64,000 nt of DNA from Kitasatospora aureofaciens (GCF_001188955.3 NZ_JPRF03000043.1:326515-390514); one strand, 5' to 3'; positions 24,398-33,296 are shown, counted from the first letter of the stretch. The notes: generated from the sequence alone by a model not told the origin. Translations and numbers: made by a program.

Positions 24398-26923
24398 TCA
24401 GTCCGCGCGCAGGGCCGTCATGGGCGAGACCGCCGCTGAACGCAGGGCCGGGATCACAGACGCGCCCAGCACGAGGGCCAGGGCCCCCACCAACGTCGCC
24501 GTCAACTGCCCGTACGGGATCGTGGGGCTGCTGAGACCGGGCAGCGCACCGAGCATCATCCGGCCGTAGAGCGAGCCCAGCGTGACGCCGAGGACGGCCG
24601 CGTACAAGCCGAGCAGTCCGGCTTCCCAAGCCGTCACGGAGCGCAGGCGTGAGCCGCGCAAACCCACCGCTCGCAGGACACCGTTCTCTCTTTCGCGTTC
24701 CATCGAGGACAGGGTCAGGGTGATCGCCACGCCTACGAGCGATACCAGCACGGTGATGCCGACCAGCCCCAGTGCCGTGATCCGCAGCTGACCGATCAAC
24801 TGTCGCAGAGAGGCCCGGTCTTCGCCCGGATAGGACAGGTGGAGCGAAGCGTTCGACGGCAGCGCCCTGTCCAACGGAGCGCGCAGCGACAGCGGGTTGT
24901 CTCGGTGGACGGCGGTGATGTACAAGGACCGTACAGGGGCGAGAGGCGCCAGTTGGGCGAAGTCCCCCGGCAGGACGGCGACACCGCCCAGCATGTAGGC
25001 GTCGTCCGGATGGATCAGGGCCACTTCGGCGCTGGACTCCCCGCCGCCGGACACGCGCAGCGAGATCCGGTCGCCGGGACGGACCCCGAGCGACTGCGCC
25101 ACGGACGTGGAGATGGCTGCCTGGCCACCCCGCAGGTCTCCGCCGTGGGAGTCACGTTGGCTGTCGGCCAGCAGTGCGGGGATCGCGGCAGGATCAAGGC
25201 CTCGGATCTCCGTCTCCTGGTGGCGACCGTTGCCGCCGAGGGCGACGCCGTCCACCCGGGTGACGGGCACCACCGCGTCGGTCTCGGGCTGTGCCGCCAC
25301 CGCCTTCACCACGGCAGGGGTGAGCGCCGACGGGCCGGTGCGCGACGCGTCGAGCACGACGTCGACCGGGTCGCGCTCCCGTAGCCGCCGGTCCGTGCCC
25401 TTCTCCACCGAGGCCAGTGTCACGAGCACCGCGGCGACCATGGTGAAGCCCAGGGTGAGGACCGTCGCGCAGGCCGCGGTCCGGCGCGCGGCACGGCCCA
25501 GGTTGCGCACTGCCAGGGCACCGTCCAGCCCCGCGACCGCCCGCACGGGCTGTTGAAGGGCGAGTGTCGCGCGGCGCAGCAGTGCCGGCCCGAGCGCGAG
25601 GAGGCAACCGAACAGAGCGACCGCGGAGACGACTGAGCCGACCGCCGCCACGGCACCGCCCGCGCCGCCGAGCCCCGCGAGGGCGATGAGCAGGAGCGCG
25701 CAGACCAGGCAGAGCACTCCGATCAGCGCGCGCGTGCGGCCGATGCGGTCCGGTGCGTGGCGGGTGGCCGCCACGGACAGGGCGGCGACCGGTGCGACGC
25801 GCGTTGCGGCTCTCGCCGCCGGCATCGCCGCGAGCAGGGCGGCCAGCACGGAAACGAGCACACCTGCGGACAGTGAGGGTGCCGAGATCGCGGGACCGGG
25901 CAGAGCTGTGATTCCGGTGATCGCGAAGGCGCAGCAGATCGCCGCGACCGTTCCGACCGCACCGGCGATCAGCCCGGAACCCGCGGCCTGTAGCAGCACG
26001 GACCGCATGACCTGCCCCGGCCGTGCGCCCACGCAGCGCAGCAGGGCCAGCCGTGTCTGGTCCCGCACGAGCAGCACCCGGTACGTCGTGGAGACGATCA
26101 GGGTTCCGGCGAGCAGGGCCACTGCGACGAAGATCGTGAGCAGGGTGGACACGGTGGTGAACCACTTGGGTCCGCTCTCCGCGCGCAGTTTGGATGCGGT
26201 GCGTACGGAGAAGCCTCTGCCCAGCTCGGCCTGGACCGTGGACGCCACGTCGGCAGCGGGGCGGTCCGGGACGCGGAGCAGCGTCTGCTGCCAGCCGTCG
26301 GTGCCCAGCCACGAGCGGGCGTTGGTGGGCGTGGTGAGCACGGCGGTTCCCATGGCCGAGGGGGCCTGGACGACGCCCGAGACCGTCACGGTCACCGTTC
26401 GGGCAGGAGCGTCCCGGGACGTCGCCGAGCCGACGCCGGCCTGCGGAACGAGTGTGATCCGGCTGCCGACTCCCATGCCTGGGAGGTCGGCCAGCATCCG
26501 GGTGAGCACGACCTCACCGGGCCCGTCCGGAAGCGTGCCCTGCAACGGGCGGATGACGGACTGCGGCCCCGTGAGCGCCGTGCCGATCAGCGGGTAGGGG
26601 TCACGGCCCGCGCCTTTCAGAAGCACGCTGCCGGTGGCCACGGGTTGGACCTCGGCCACCCCCGGTACGTTCTTGAGTTCCTCGACCCTCTTGTCGTCGA
26701 GCGGCTGGGTGCCGTCCGTGCCGACCACCACGGCCGTGCCCGCGGCGACCGGCGAGAGGTCGTCGGCCAACTGCCGCTTCAGGGTGTCGGTGAAGACGAT
26801 CGAACCGGCCAGGAAGAAAGCCGTCACCATCAGTGTGCAGCCGGTGAGCAGCAGCCGTGACGGCCTGGCCGCGATCTGCCGTATCGCCGCCTTGGTCAGC
26901 CCCGATGCCCTCAACGCCCTCAC
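24398..26923 (-). CDS. ABC transporter permease, FtsX/MacB type
   Basis: 841 residues. One helix near 20-40 is followed by an extracytoplasmic domain of about 220 residues. A first FtsX block (four helices, starting TLLTIFVAVALLAGTLIVST) is followed by a second large outer domain and a final FtsX block (ITVLVSLVGVAITLTLSSME ... MTALRAD). This is the double-FtsX layout of MacB/LolCDE-like permeases that move lipids, peptides or antibiotics from the membrane rather than import nutrients. GTG 26923 overlaps the stop of the ATPase gene (GTGA). With the upstream ATPase and an MmpS-like lipoprotein it forms an operon divergent from a two-component system. Confidence 0.92.
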   Translation of the reverse strand: MRALRASGLTKAAIRQIAARPSRLLLTGCTLMVTAFFLAGSIVFTDTLKRQLADDLSPVAAGTAVVVGTDGTQPLDDKRVEELKNVPGVAEVQPVATGSVLLKGAGRDPYPLIGTALTGPQSVIRPLQGTLPDGPGEVVLTRMLADLPGMGVGSRITLVPQAGVGSATSRDAPARTVTVTVSGVVQAPSAMGTAVLTTPTNARSWLGTDGWQQTLLRVPDRPAADVASTVQAELGRGFSVRTASKLRAESGPKWFTTVSTLLTIFVAVALLAGTLIVSTTYRVLLVRDQTRLALLRCVGARPGQVMRSVLLQAAGSGLIAGAVGTVAAICCAFAITGITALPGPAISAPSLSAGVLVSVLAALLAAMPAARAATRVAPVAALSVAATRHAPDRIGRTRALIGVLCLVCALLLIALAGLGGAGGAVAAVGSVVSAVALFGCLLALGPALLRRATLALQQPVRAVAGLDGALAVRNLGRAARRTAACATVLTLGFTMVAAVLVTLASVEKGTDRRLRERDPVDVVLDASRTGPSALTPAVVKAVAAQPETDAVVPVTRVDGVALGGNGRHQETEIRGLDPAAIPALLADSQRDSHGGDLRGGQAAISTSVAQSLGVRPGDRISLRVSGGGESSAEVALIHPDDAYMLGGVAVLPGDFAQLAPLAPVRSLYITAVHRDNPLSLRAPLDRALPSNASLHLSYPGEDRASLRQLIGQLRITALGLVGITVLVSLVGVAITLTLSSMERERENGVLRAVGLRGSRLRSVTAWEAGLLGLYAAVLGVTLGSLYGRMMLGALPGLSSPTIPYGQLTATLVGALALVLGASVIPALRSAAVSPMTALRAD

Positions 26924-27687
26924 CGCTTCCCGGGGTTCTGGAGCGCGTCGAGTACGGACTCGGGGGTGGGTCCGTCGACCCTGCCGCTGATGCGACCGTC
27001 CAGCAGCAGCACGACGCGGTCGGAATAGGAGGCCGCCACCGGGTCGTGCGTGACCATCACCACCGTCTGCCCGAACTCGCGGGTGGAGTAGCGCAGGAAC
27101 TCCAATACGTGCCGGCCGGAGCCGGCGTCCAGATTGCCGGTGGGCTCGTCCGCGAAGACGACTGCGGGACGGGCCGCCAGCGCGCGAGCGATGCCGATGC
27201 GCTGCTGCTGTCCGCCGGACAACTCCGAGGGGCGGCGCGAGAGTTGATCACCGATCTGAAGGGCGCTCACGAGCGTGTCCAGCCAGTCCTGGTCAGGGCG
27301 GCGGCCTGCTATATCCAGCGGTAGCAGAATGTTCTCGGAGCCGTTCAACTCTGGCAGCAGGTGGTACTGCTGGAAGACGAAGCCGATGCGGTCGCGACGC
27401 AGGTCCGTGCGCTGTCGTTCGGACAGTGCGGTGATCTCGGTGTCCTCCAGGATGATCGTGCCGGAGGACGGACGGTCCAGGCCGGCAAGGCAGTGCATCA
27501 GGGTGGACTTCCCGGATCCGGAAGGTCCCATGACGGCCAGGAAGCTTCCCTTGTCGATCGCCAGGTCGACTCCGCGCAGTGCTTGAACGCCGACCGCCGC
27601 GGTGGTGCCGGGCTTTTCCGCCCCGTACACCTTGGTGACGCCGGTCGCACGGACCGCCGTGCGAGCGGCCACACTCGTCAAAGACAT
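26920..27687 (-). CDS. ABC transporter ATP-binding protein, LolD/MacB family
   Basis: 255 residues. Walker A GPSGSGKST near 55, Q-loop FVFQQYHLLPELNGSENI, signature LSGGQQQR, Walker B VVFADEPTGNLDAGSG and switch His in VMVTHDP are all intact. The pattern (DEPTGNLD, FQQYHLLP) is that of the MacB/LolD ATPases that power FtsX-type permeases. It lies four bases past the lipoprotein gene and its stop overlaps the permease start, so the three genes should be co-translated. The cargo is not apparent; a link to envelope stress or antibiotic defence is suggested by the divergent two-component system. Confidence 0.95.
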   Translation of the reverse strand: MSLTSVAARTAVRATGVTKVYGAEKPGTTAAVGVQALRGVDLAIDKGSFLAVMGPSGSGKSTLMHCLAGLDRPSSGTIILEDTEITALSERQRTDLRRDRIGFVFQQYHLLPELNGSENILLPLDIAGRRPDQDWLDTLVSALQIGDQLSRRPSELSGGQQQRIGIARALAARPAVVFADEPTGNLDAGSGRHVLEFLRYSTREFGQTVVMVTHDPVAASYSDRVVLLLDGRISGRVDGPTPESVLDALQNPGKR

Positions 27688-27691
27688 CGGA

Positions 27692-28063
27692 TCAGCCCTT
27701 CAGTTGGATGAAGCACGACAGGGCGCCCTCGGCGTTGGGCTTGTTCTGCTCGACCTTGAGCTCGCCGTCGACGTAGATACGGCAGACGGTGCCGGGTTTC
27801 GCGTTCTTGACGGCCAGATCGTTGAAGCCGAAGCCGACGTTCTGGGCCTTGTTCCAGGGCAGCTTCTGATTGAGCGCCGTCTTCCCGCTGGTGTCACCGG
27901 AGAAGCTGTAGCCGACGTCGGCGCTGCCGGGACCTGTCACCTCCAGCTTCACGTCCCAGCTGTGGCCGAACACACCGCAGCCGGTGAGCGACACGGCTGC
28001 CACAACCACGGATCCGGCCGCCAACAGGGACCTGACATGCGTACGGAACGCGGGAAACTTCAC
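27692..28063 (-). CDS. MmpS-like lipoprotein of the ABC transporter operon
   Basis: 123 residues from a GTG with AGGAG five bases before it. A short signal sequence ends in the lipobox LTGCG, so the mature protein is lipid-anchored outside the membrane. The rest resembles the MmpS domain of mycobacteria: VKLEVTGPGSADVGYSF, QKLPWNKAQNVGFG, then GTVCRIYVDGELKVEQNKPN with SCFIQLKG, including the two cysteines that bridge in that fold. MmpS proteins assist MmpL exporters; here the partner would be the ABC pair encoded just downstream. This assignment rests on motif likeness only. Confidence 0.78.
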   Translation of the reverse strand: MKFPAFRTHVRSLLAAGSVVVAAVSLTGCGVFGHSWDVKLEVTGPGSADVGYSFSGDTSGKTALNQKLPWNKAQNVGFGFNDLAVKNAKPGTVCRIYVDGELKVEQNKPNAEGALSCFIQLKG

Positions 28064-28131
28064 AGCGACTCCTGGTGACGGGAGGATCTTCTGCCTGGAC
28101 ACGCATCATTGTGGGAGCGGCCGACGGGTCG

Positions 28132-28170
28132 CGATGCCGTCGAAAGACGGTATTCGAGCTGGCGGCATCG
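28132..28170. promoter_or_regulatory. Nested inverted repeats in the divergent promoter region
   Basis: Outer arms CGATGCCG (28132-28139) and CGGCATCG (28163-28170) overlap a perfect inner hairpin, CCGTC-gaaa-GACGG (28137-28150). It lies midway between the ABC operon and the histidine kinase gene, where the response regulator could control both directions. Confidence 0.45.
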
Positions 28171-28222
28171 GCCGAAAGTACGTATCGGCCTGCTCCGTTC
28201 CGAGGGCCGGCGAACGGGCGTC

Positions 28223-28228
28223 TAAACT
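28223..28228 (+). promoter_or_regulatory. -10-like TAAACT element; kinase mRNA may be leaderless
   Basis: TAAACT ends seven bases before the kinase ATG at 28236, and no ribosome site is present. That spacing would put the transcript start at or next to the A of the ATG, as in the many leaderless actinomycete mRNAs. No clear -35 box is seen. Confidence 0.4.
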
Positions 28229-28235
28229 CGTCGCC

Positions 28236-29402
28236 ATGCCCCGCTCTTTCCCGCGCCCCTCCCCCGGGACGGTCGCCGCATTGTGTCTGAGCGCGCTGCT
28301 CGTGCTTCTCGACGCATCCGTGGTGAGCTTCAGCTACGTCGGGCTGGCGGTGGTCGCCAGCGGGGTCATGGCGCTGGGCGCCGCCGCCGCGCAGTTGCGG
28401 CTGTACCGGTTCGGACGGCAGTGGACGGCAGGCGCGCTGTGCGTCGTCGTGGCGACCGTCTCGTTGCTGACCACGTCCCTGGTGAAGGGCACCGTGCTCC
28501 AGCGCACCCCCGGGTGGGCCGAACTCCTCGGCCTTCTGGTGCTGCTGTGCCTTTCCTGCCGGTATGGACGACCTGTGCCGCTCATGTTGTCGGTGGTCCC
28601 GCTCTTCGTGGCGGTCGTACGGATCGAGGGCCGCGCTCCAACACTGTCGGATCTGCCGGTGCTCAATGACATCAACGGCCTGTTCACCCTGCTGCCGGTG
28701 GGTTTCGTGCTGCTGGGCGGCTACCTGCGAGCCGAGGACGGCAGACGCAGGACCGCCGCGGAGAACGTACGCCAGGCAGAACGCCTGGACCTCGCCCGCG
28801 ACTTGCACGATCACGTGGCCCACTACGTCACGGCTATGGTCGTCCAGGCTCAGGCTGGTGAACCCACCGCGGAACGTGACCCGGCCACGGCACGCAAGCT
28901 GTTCGCCAACATCGAGCGGACCGGCCAGGAAGGGCTGGTGGCGATGAGCCGCATGGTCCGACTCCTGCGCGACGCGGACGGAGCCGTGGCGGAGGCACCC
29001 GTCACCCCCGCCATGACGAGGATCGAGGATCTCGTCCACCAGTTCAGCGGCACCGGCCAGCACGCCTGGCTGGACATAGCCGACGACGTGGACGGTGCCG
29101 TCTGGTCGCCGCAACTCGCCAAGTCCGTCGAACGACTGGTCCAGGAGGGCCTGACCAACATCCGCAAGCACGCCCACACCGCGACCACCGTGCATGTCAA
29201 GCTGGGAACCGACGGAGACCGACTGGTCGTCCGCGTACGTGACAACGCGAGCGGTCAGCAACGCGGCCGGGTGTGGTTCCGCCCCAGCGGTTTCGGCATG
29301 GTCGGCCTGTCGGAGCGGGTGGTCGAGCTGGGCGGTGAGCTCAGCAGCGGCCCCATGCCGGAGGGCGGCTGGGAGCTGGCTGCGTCGATACCCATGAAGT
29401 GA
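28236..29402 (+). CDS. NarL-type sensor histidine kinase (HisKA_3)
   Basis: 388 residues. About five membrane helices fill the first 165 residues, with little outside the membrane, so the signal is probably sensed in the bilayer. The phosphoacceptor helix is ERLDLARDLHDHVAHYVTAM with H191. The ATPase part has N-box LVQEGLTNIRKHAHT and the glycine box GFGMVGLSERVVELGG. It autophosphorylates and passes phosphate to the response regulator encoded next, whose possible GTG start overlaps its stop as GTGA. It is divergent from the MmpS-like/ABC operon, a layout common for sensors that induce an efflux or resistance transporter. No ribosome site precedes the ATG. Confidence 0.93.
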   Translation: MPRSFPRPSPGTVAALCLSALLVLLDASVVSFSYVGLAVVASGVMALGAAAAQLRLYRFGRQWTAGALCVVVATVSLLTTSLVKGTVLQRTPGWAELLGLLVLLCLSCRYGRPVPLMLSVVPLFVAVVRIEGRAPTLSDLPVLNDINGLFTLLPVGFVLLGGYLRAEDGRRRTAAENVRQAERLDLARDLHDHVAHYVTAMVVQAQAGEPTAERDPATARKLFANIERTGQEGLVAMSRMVRLLRDADGAVAEAPVTPAMTRIEDLVHQFSGTGQHAWLDIADDVDGAVWSPQLAKSVERLVQEGLTNIRKHAHTATTVHVKLGTDGDRLVVRVRDNASGQQRGRVWFRPSGFGMVGLSERVVELGGELSSGPMPEGGWELAASIPMK

Positions 29403-29419
29403 GGGAGTGGGGACCCGTA

Positions 29420-30079
29420 GTGAGCGTCTCTGTGGTGATCGCCGACGATCAGGAGATGGTGCGGATGGGCTTCCGCCTCATCCTGGAGGGGCAAGACGAC
29501 ATCTCCGTGATCGGGGAGGCCTCCGACGGCGCGGAGGCGGTCGAGGCAGTTCACCGGCTGCGGCCGGACGTCTGCTTGATGGACATCCGCATGCCGAAAC
29601 TGGACGGCCTGGAGGCGACCAGGCGCCTGCGCCAGGCACAGGGAGCCGCGACGGACGGTACGAAGATCGTCATCGTCACGACGTTCGACATGGACGAGTA
29701 CGTCTACGGAGCGCTCCGCGCCGGTGCCAGTGGCTTCGTGGTCAAGAACTCCGGCCCCCGGCTGCTGATCGAAGCAGTGCATGCCGCTGTCAAAGGTGAC
29801 TCCCTCATCTCGCCGTCCGTCACTGTTCGGCTCCTGGAACACCTGAGCAAACCGTCACGCGCTGAGACCGCGGCCGCCGCCGCACGACGGCTCACTCCCC
29901 AGGAACTCAAGGTCGTGAGCCGGGTCGCCCGCGGGCACACGAACAACGAGATCGCCGCACAGCTGACTCTCTCGCTCAGCACCGTCAAGAGCCACCTCAG
30001 CCGGATCCAGGACAAACTGCCGGCCCGCAACCGTGTGGAGATCGCAGCCTGGGCCTGGGAACACGGCGTCGTCCGCTGA
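29420..30079 (+). CDS. LuxR/NarL-family response regulator
   Basis: 219 residues from GTG 29420. The receiver domain has acidic pair D9-D10, phosphoacceptor D55 (VCLMDIRMP), Thr in VIVTTFD and Lys in GFVVKNSG. The C-terminal HTH (LTPQELKVVSRVARGHTNNE, then an LSTVKSHLSRIQDKL stretch) is a LuxR-type DNA reader. GGGGA seven bases before GTG 29420 supports this start; GTG 29399, overlapping the kinase stop, would add seven residues. The likely target is the adjacent divergent promoter region with its nested inverted repeats. Confidence 0.95.
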   Translation: MSVSVVIADDQEMVRMGFRLILEGQDDISVIGEASDGAEAVEAVHRLRPDVCLMDIRMPKLDGLEATRRLRQAQGAATDGTKIVIVTTFDMDEYVYGALRAGASGFVVKNSGPRLLIEAVHAAVKGDSLISPSVTVRLLEHLSKPSRAETAAAAARRLTPQELKVVSRVARGHTNNEIAAQLTLSLSTVKSHLSRIQDKLPARNRVEIAAWAWEHGVVR

Positions 30080-30305
30080 AGCCGGTTCGTCCGACAGTTG
30101 TGGGCCTCTGGCGGGCTTGGCTACCGCCGCCCGGGGCGGCCTCCGTTGTCCGCTGTGCGAGGGCAACAGGTGAGCTGTACAGCGCCGATCGCGGAGGTCC
30201 GACTGTCGGGCGGTGCCGTGCTGGCGGGTGGCCCTGCGAGGGCCTCAACCGGAGCTCCGGCGCCTGGTCGAACCAGACGCAACTCCTTCGCGTTAAGCTG
30301 GGTTC

Positions 30306-30890
30306 ATGAGTGCCCGAGCCACCACACGCCCCGGCGGGCGCAGCGCCCGCGTCCAGCAGTCCGTGCACCAGGCCGTCCGAGATCTGGAGGCGGAACTGGG
30401 GCGGGATGCGCTCACCGTGCCGCTGATCGCCGCCCGCGCGGGAGTCACGCCGTCCACCGTCTACCGGCGCTGGGGGGACCTGCGGGAACTGCTGTCCGAC
30501 GTGGCCGTCGAGCGGCTGCGCCCCGACGCCCTGCCGGCCGACCACGGCAGCCTGCGGGCGGACCTGGAGGCATGGGCGGCGCAGTTCGCCGACGAGATGT
30601 CCTCGGCGGCGGGCCGTACCTACATCCGCGACGCCCTGCTGGGCGACCCCGAGCAGGGCAACGCGGCCCGCTGCTCCGACTACGCCGCCGAGCAGTTGAA
30701 GGCCATCGGGGTGCGCGCGGCCGGGCGCGGGGAGGCCGTGCCCGGCGTGGAGACCCTGCTGGACGTCGTCGTCGCCCCCCTGATGTACCGGATCCTGTTC
30801 CGCCCCTCCGACCTGTCGGAGGGCTACACCGGCCACCTGGTGGCGGCGGCGCTCGGCGGGGATTCCGCTCCCTCGGCACCCAAAAGCTAA
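30306..30890 (+). CDS. TetR-family repressor of the following exporter/hydrolase operon
   Basis: 194 residues. The N-terminal HTH is clear: ELGRDALTVPLIAARAGVTPSTVYRRWGDLRELL. The C-terminal ligand domain is of the TetR_C type (TYIRDALLGDP ... VVAPLMYRILFRPSDLSEGY). No ribosome site is present before ATG 30306; GTTAAG lies about 12 bases upstream, so the message may be leaderless. The gene runs in the same direction as the MFS gene, and inverted repeats between the two are probable operators. I infer that the substrate of the exporter or hydrolase is the inducer. Confidence 0.9.
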   Translation: MSARATTRPGGRSARVQQSVHQAVRDLEAELGRDALTVPLIAARAGVTPSTVYRRWGDLRELLSDVAVERLRPDALPADHGSLRADLEAWAAQFADEMSSAAGRTYIRDALLGDPEQGNAARCSDYAAEQLKAIGVRAAGRGEAVPGVETLLDVVVAPLMYRILFRPSDLSEGYTGHLVAAALGGDSAPSAPKS

Positions 30891-30950
30891 AGGTTTGCGT
30901 TTTGAATGGCATGGGGCCTACCCTTCCTAACGCAAAGCGTTTGCCTTTAG
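30887..30950 (+). promoter_or_regulatory. Candidate TetR operator region before the MFS gene
   Basis: Outer arms CTAAAGG (30887-30893, overlapping the tetR stop) and CCTTTAG (30944-30950). Inside, TTTGCGTT (30894-30901) is inverted as AACGCAAA (30929-30936), and AACGCAAAGCGTT (30929-30941) is itself a palindrome. The region is strikingly A/T-rich for this DNA and ends just before the MFS ribosome site. Confidence 0.6.
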
Positions 30951-30966
30951 GCATGAGAGGTGCTCC

Positions 30967-32184
30967 ATGCTCAGCGTCACAGCCCTGCCGTCCCGCCGCC
31001 GCCTGAACGCGCTGGGCCGCCGCGGTGCCTTCCGACTGCACGCCTCGGTCCTGGTCGCCCTGCTGGCCGCCTCCAGCGCGCCGACCCCGCTCTACGCGCT
31101 CTACCAGGCCGCGTGGCACTTCTCGGCCATGACGCTCACCGTCGTGTTCAGCGCCTACGCGCTCGCCCTGCTGGTGGCACTGCTGACCGCGGGAACGCTC
31201 TCGGACCACCTCGGCCGGCGCCCGGTCCTCGCCGGGGCGCTGCTGGCCGAAGCCGTCGCGATGACCGTCTTCGCCACCGCTCAGGGGGTGCCGGCGCTGA
31301 TCGCCGCCCGGATCCTGCAGGGCCTGGCCACCGGCGTGGCCACCAGCGCCGCCGGAGCCGCCCTGCTCGACTTCGAGGACCCCGACCGCCCTGGCCGGGC
31401 AACGGTCGCCAACGGCATCACCCCCGTGGCCGGCATGGCGGTCGGCGTGCTGGCCGCCACCGCCCTCGTGCAGTACGCCCCCGCCCCCACTCGCACCGTC
31501 TACCTGCCGCTGCTCCTGCTCTTCACCGCACAGGCCGCCGCGGTCCTGCTCACCCCCGAGACCGCCCACCCCCACCCCGGCGCCTGGCGCTCACTGCGCC
31601 CCGCGATCACCGTCGCCCCCGCCTCCCGGCCTACCCTCGCCCTCACCACGCCCGGCATCGTCGCCGCCTGGGCACTGGGTGGCTTCTACTCCTCCCTCGG
31701 CCCCTCGCTCGCCCGACTCATCGACCCGCACGCCGCCCGCGCGACCGGCGGCCTGGTCTTCTTCACCCTCACGGCCGCGGCCGGCATCGCCGGCCACACC
31801 GCCCGGGCGCTGCCCGCCCGCACCGTGAGCCTCGCCGGCACCGCGCTCCTGATCCCGGGAGCCCTGCTGACCCTGAGCAGCCCCCAACTGCACAGCCTGC
31901 CCGCGCTGTTCGCCGGCACCGCAGTGGCGGGCGCGGGCTTCGGCGCCGTCACCCAGGGCGCCCTGCGCCTGCTGCTGCCCCCGGCCGCCCCGGGCGAACG
32001 CGCCGGCACGCTCGCCGCCTACTACGTCCTCAGCTACCTGGCCATGAGCATCCCCGCCGTCCTCGCCGGCCTGCTGACCAACCTGTACGGCCTGCAGAAG
32101 GCCGTCTCGCTCTACGCCGCGACCGTCGTCCTGCTGGCCCTTATCGGCCTCACCCGCGCCGTGCGTCGGCCGCGTACCGCCTGA
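30967..32184 (+). CDS. MFS transporter, 12-helix drug/metabolite exporter type
   Basis: 405 residues with about 12 membrane helices. The loop 2-3 motif reads GTLSDHLGRRPVLAGALL, the classical MFS DRxGRR-like signature, and helix 4 has the RILQGLATGVATSAAGAALL pattern. Helix 5 motif C (GITPVAGMAVGVLAATALVQ) indicates an antiporter-type exporter. GAGAGG six bases before the ATG. First gene after the tetR operator and probably co-transcribed with the MBL hydrolase and amidase; it could export their substrate or product. The substrate is unknown. Confidence 0.92.
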   Translation: MLSVTALPSRRRLNALGRRGAFRLHASVLVALLAASSAPTPLYALYQAAWHFSAMTLTVVFSAYALALLVALLTAGTLSDHLGRRPVLAGALLAEAVAMTVFATAQGVPALIAARILQGLATGVATSAAGAALLDFEDPDRPGRATVANGITPVAGMAVGVLAATALVQYAPAPTRTVYLPLLLLFTAQAAAVLLTPETAHPHPGAWRSLRPAITVAPASRPTLALTTPGIVAAWALGGFYSSLGPSLARLIDPHAARATGGLVFFTLTAAAGIAGHTARALPARTVSLAGTALLIPGALLTLSSPQLHSLPALFAGTAVAGAGFGAVTQGALRLLLPPAAPGERAGTLAAYYVLSYLAMSIPAVLAGLLTNLYGLQKAVSLYAATVVLLALIGLTRAVRRPRTA

Positions 32185-32226
32185 CCGATCTCAAACTCGA
32201 CCCAACCAGCACGCAAGGACTCAGAG

Positions 32227-33159
32227 ATGAGCACCAGCACGACCCGTCCGACCACCTCCTCGACCAGTACGGGATGGAGCCTCGGCGACATCGCCGTCCA
32301 CCGCGTCGACGAGATCGAACTGCCGCGGCAGACCGGCCCCTGGCTGCTGCCGGCCGCCACCAAGGAGGTGCTGGACGAGGCCGCATGGCTGCGCCCCGAC
32401 TTCGCCGACGCCGACGCCCCCCGCCTGGCGAGCCACAGCTTCGCGGTGGAGGCCGGCGGGCTGCGGATCGTCGTGGACACCGGCATCGGCAATGGCAAGA
32501 ACCGCGCCAACCCGGCCTGGAACGGTCTCGACACCGACTTCCTGGAGCGGCTGGCGGCGGCCGGCTTCCCGCCCGAGTCCGTGGACCTGGTGATCACCAC
32601 GCACCTGCACACCGACCACGTCGGCTGGAACACCCGCCTCGTCGGCGGCGATTGGGTCCCCACCTTTCCCAACGCCCGCTACCTCACCAGCCGCACCGAA
32701 TGGGACCACTGGGCCGCCACCGACCTGGACGAGGCCCGCAGCCAGATGTTCCGCGACTCCGTCCACCCCGTCCGCGACAACGGGCAGTACCACCTCGTGG
32801 ACGTGCCCGAGCAGGGGCACGAGGTGGCGCCGGGCGTCCTCCTGGTCCCGGCCCCGGGCCACACCCCGGGGCAGGTCGCCGTGGAACTGCGCGGCAGCGA
32901 CCGCCGGGCGCTGATCACCGGCGACAGCATCCACCACCCCGTGCAGCTGTCCCACCCCCACGTGCACAGCTGCGTCGACATCGACCCCGCCCAGGCGGTC
33001 CGCACCCGCGCCCGGCTGCTCGACGCCCTGGCGGACACCGACGCGCTGCTCCTGGGCACCCACTTCCCGCAGCCCACGGCCGGCACCGTCCGCCGGGAGA
33101 ACGGCCGCTACCGTCTGCTCGCCGAGCACGGCAGCGTGATGCCGCCGGCTGCGGCCTGA
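32227..33159 (+). CDS. MBL-fold metallo-hydrolase (lactonase-like)
   Basis: 310 residues. The zinc-binding signature THLHTDHVGW near 120 (HxHxDH), a later His in APGHTPGQVAV, Asp in ITGDSIHH and a final His in GTHFPQPTAG are all in place for a two-metal site. The architecture (N-terminal SHSFAVEAGGLRIVVDTGIG) is that of AttM/AidC-type lactonases and related hydrolases; the ring or ester it opens cannot be deduced. AAGGA precedes the ATG. Cytoplasmic, with no signal peptide. It lies between an exporter gene and an AtzG/AtzE-like pair, which suggests one catabolic or detoxifying route. Confidence 0.92.
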   Translation: MSTSTTRPTTSSTSTGWSLGDIAVHRVDEIELPRQTGPWLLPAATKEVLDEAAWLRPDFADADAPRLASHSFAVEAGGLRIVVDTGIGNGKNRANPAWNGLDTDFLERLAAAGFPPESVDLVITTHLHTDHVGWNTRLVGGDWVPTFPNARYLTSRTEWDHWAATDLDEARSQMFRDSVHPVRDNGQYHLVDVPEQGHEVAPGVLLVPAPGHTPGQVAVELRGSDRRALITGDSIHHPVQLSHPHVHSCVDIDPAQAVRTRARLLDALADTDALLLGTHFPQPTAGTVRRENGRYRLLAEHGSVMPPAAA

Positions 33160-33296
33160 CCCCGCGACCTGCCCCGCTCGGCGCTCCCGCACGTGCCGCC
33201 GAACTGCCGTGGCGTCTGCAGCTGTCTGACGAATCCCTGGCCTTCAGGGCGTCGGTGGCTCCGCCACTCCAACCTCCACCGAAAGGGAGAACATCC

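Noticed and set aside
33195..33296. Possible upstream extension of the AtzG-like gene
   Set aside because: The frame is open far upstream but runs through the MFS and MBL genes out of frame; the ATG at 33297 has an excellent ribosome site and gives the family length.
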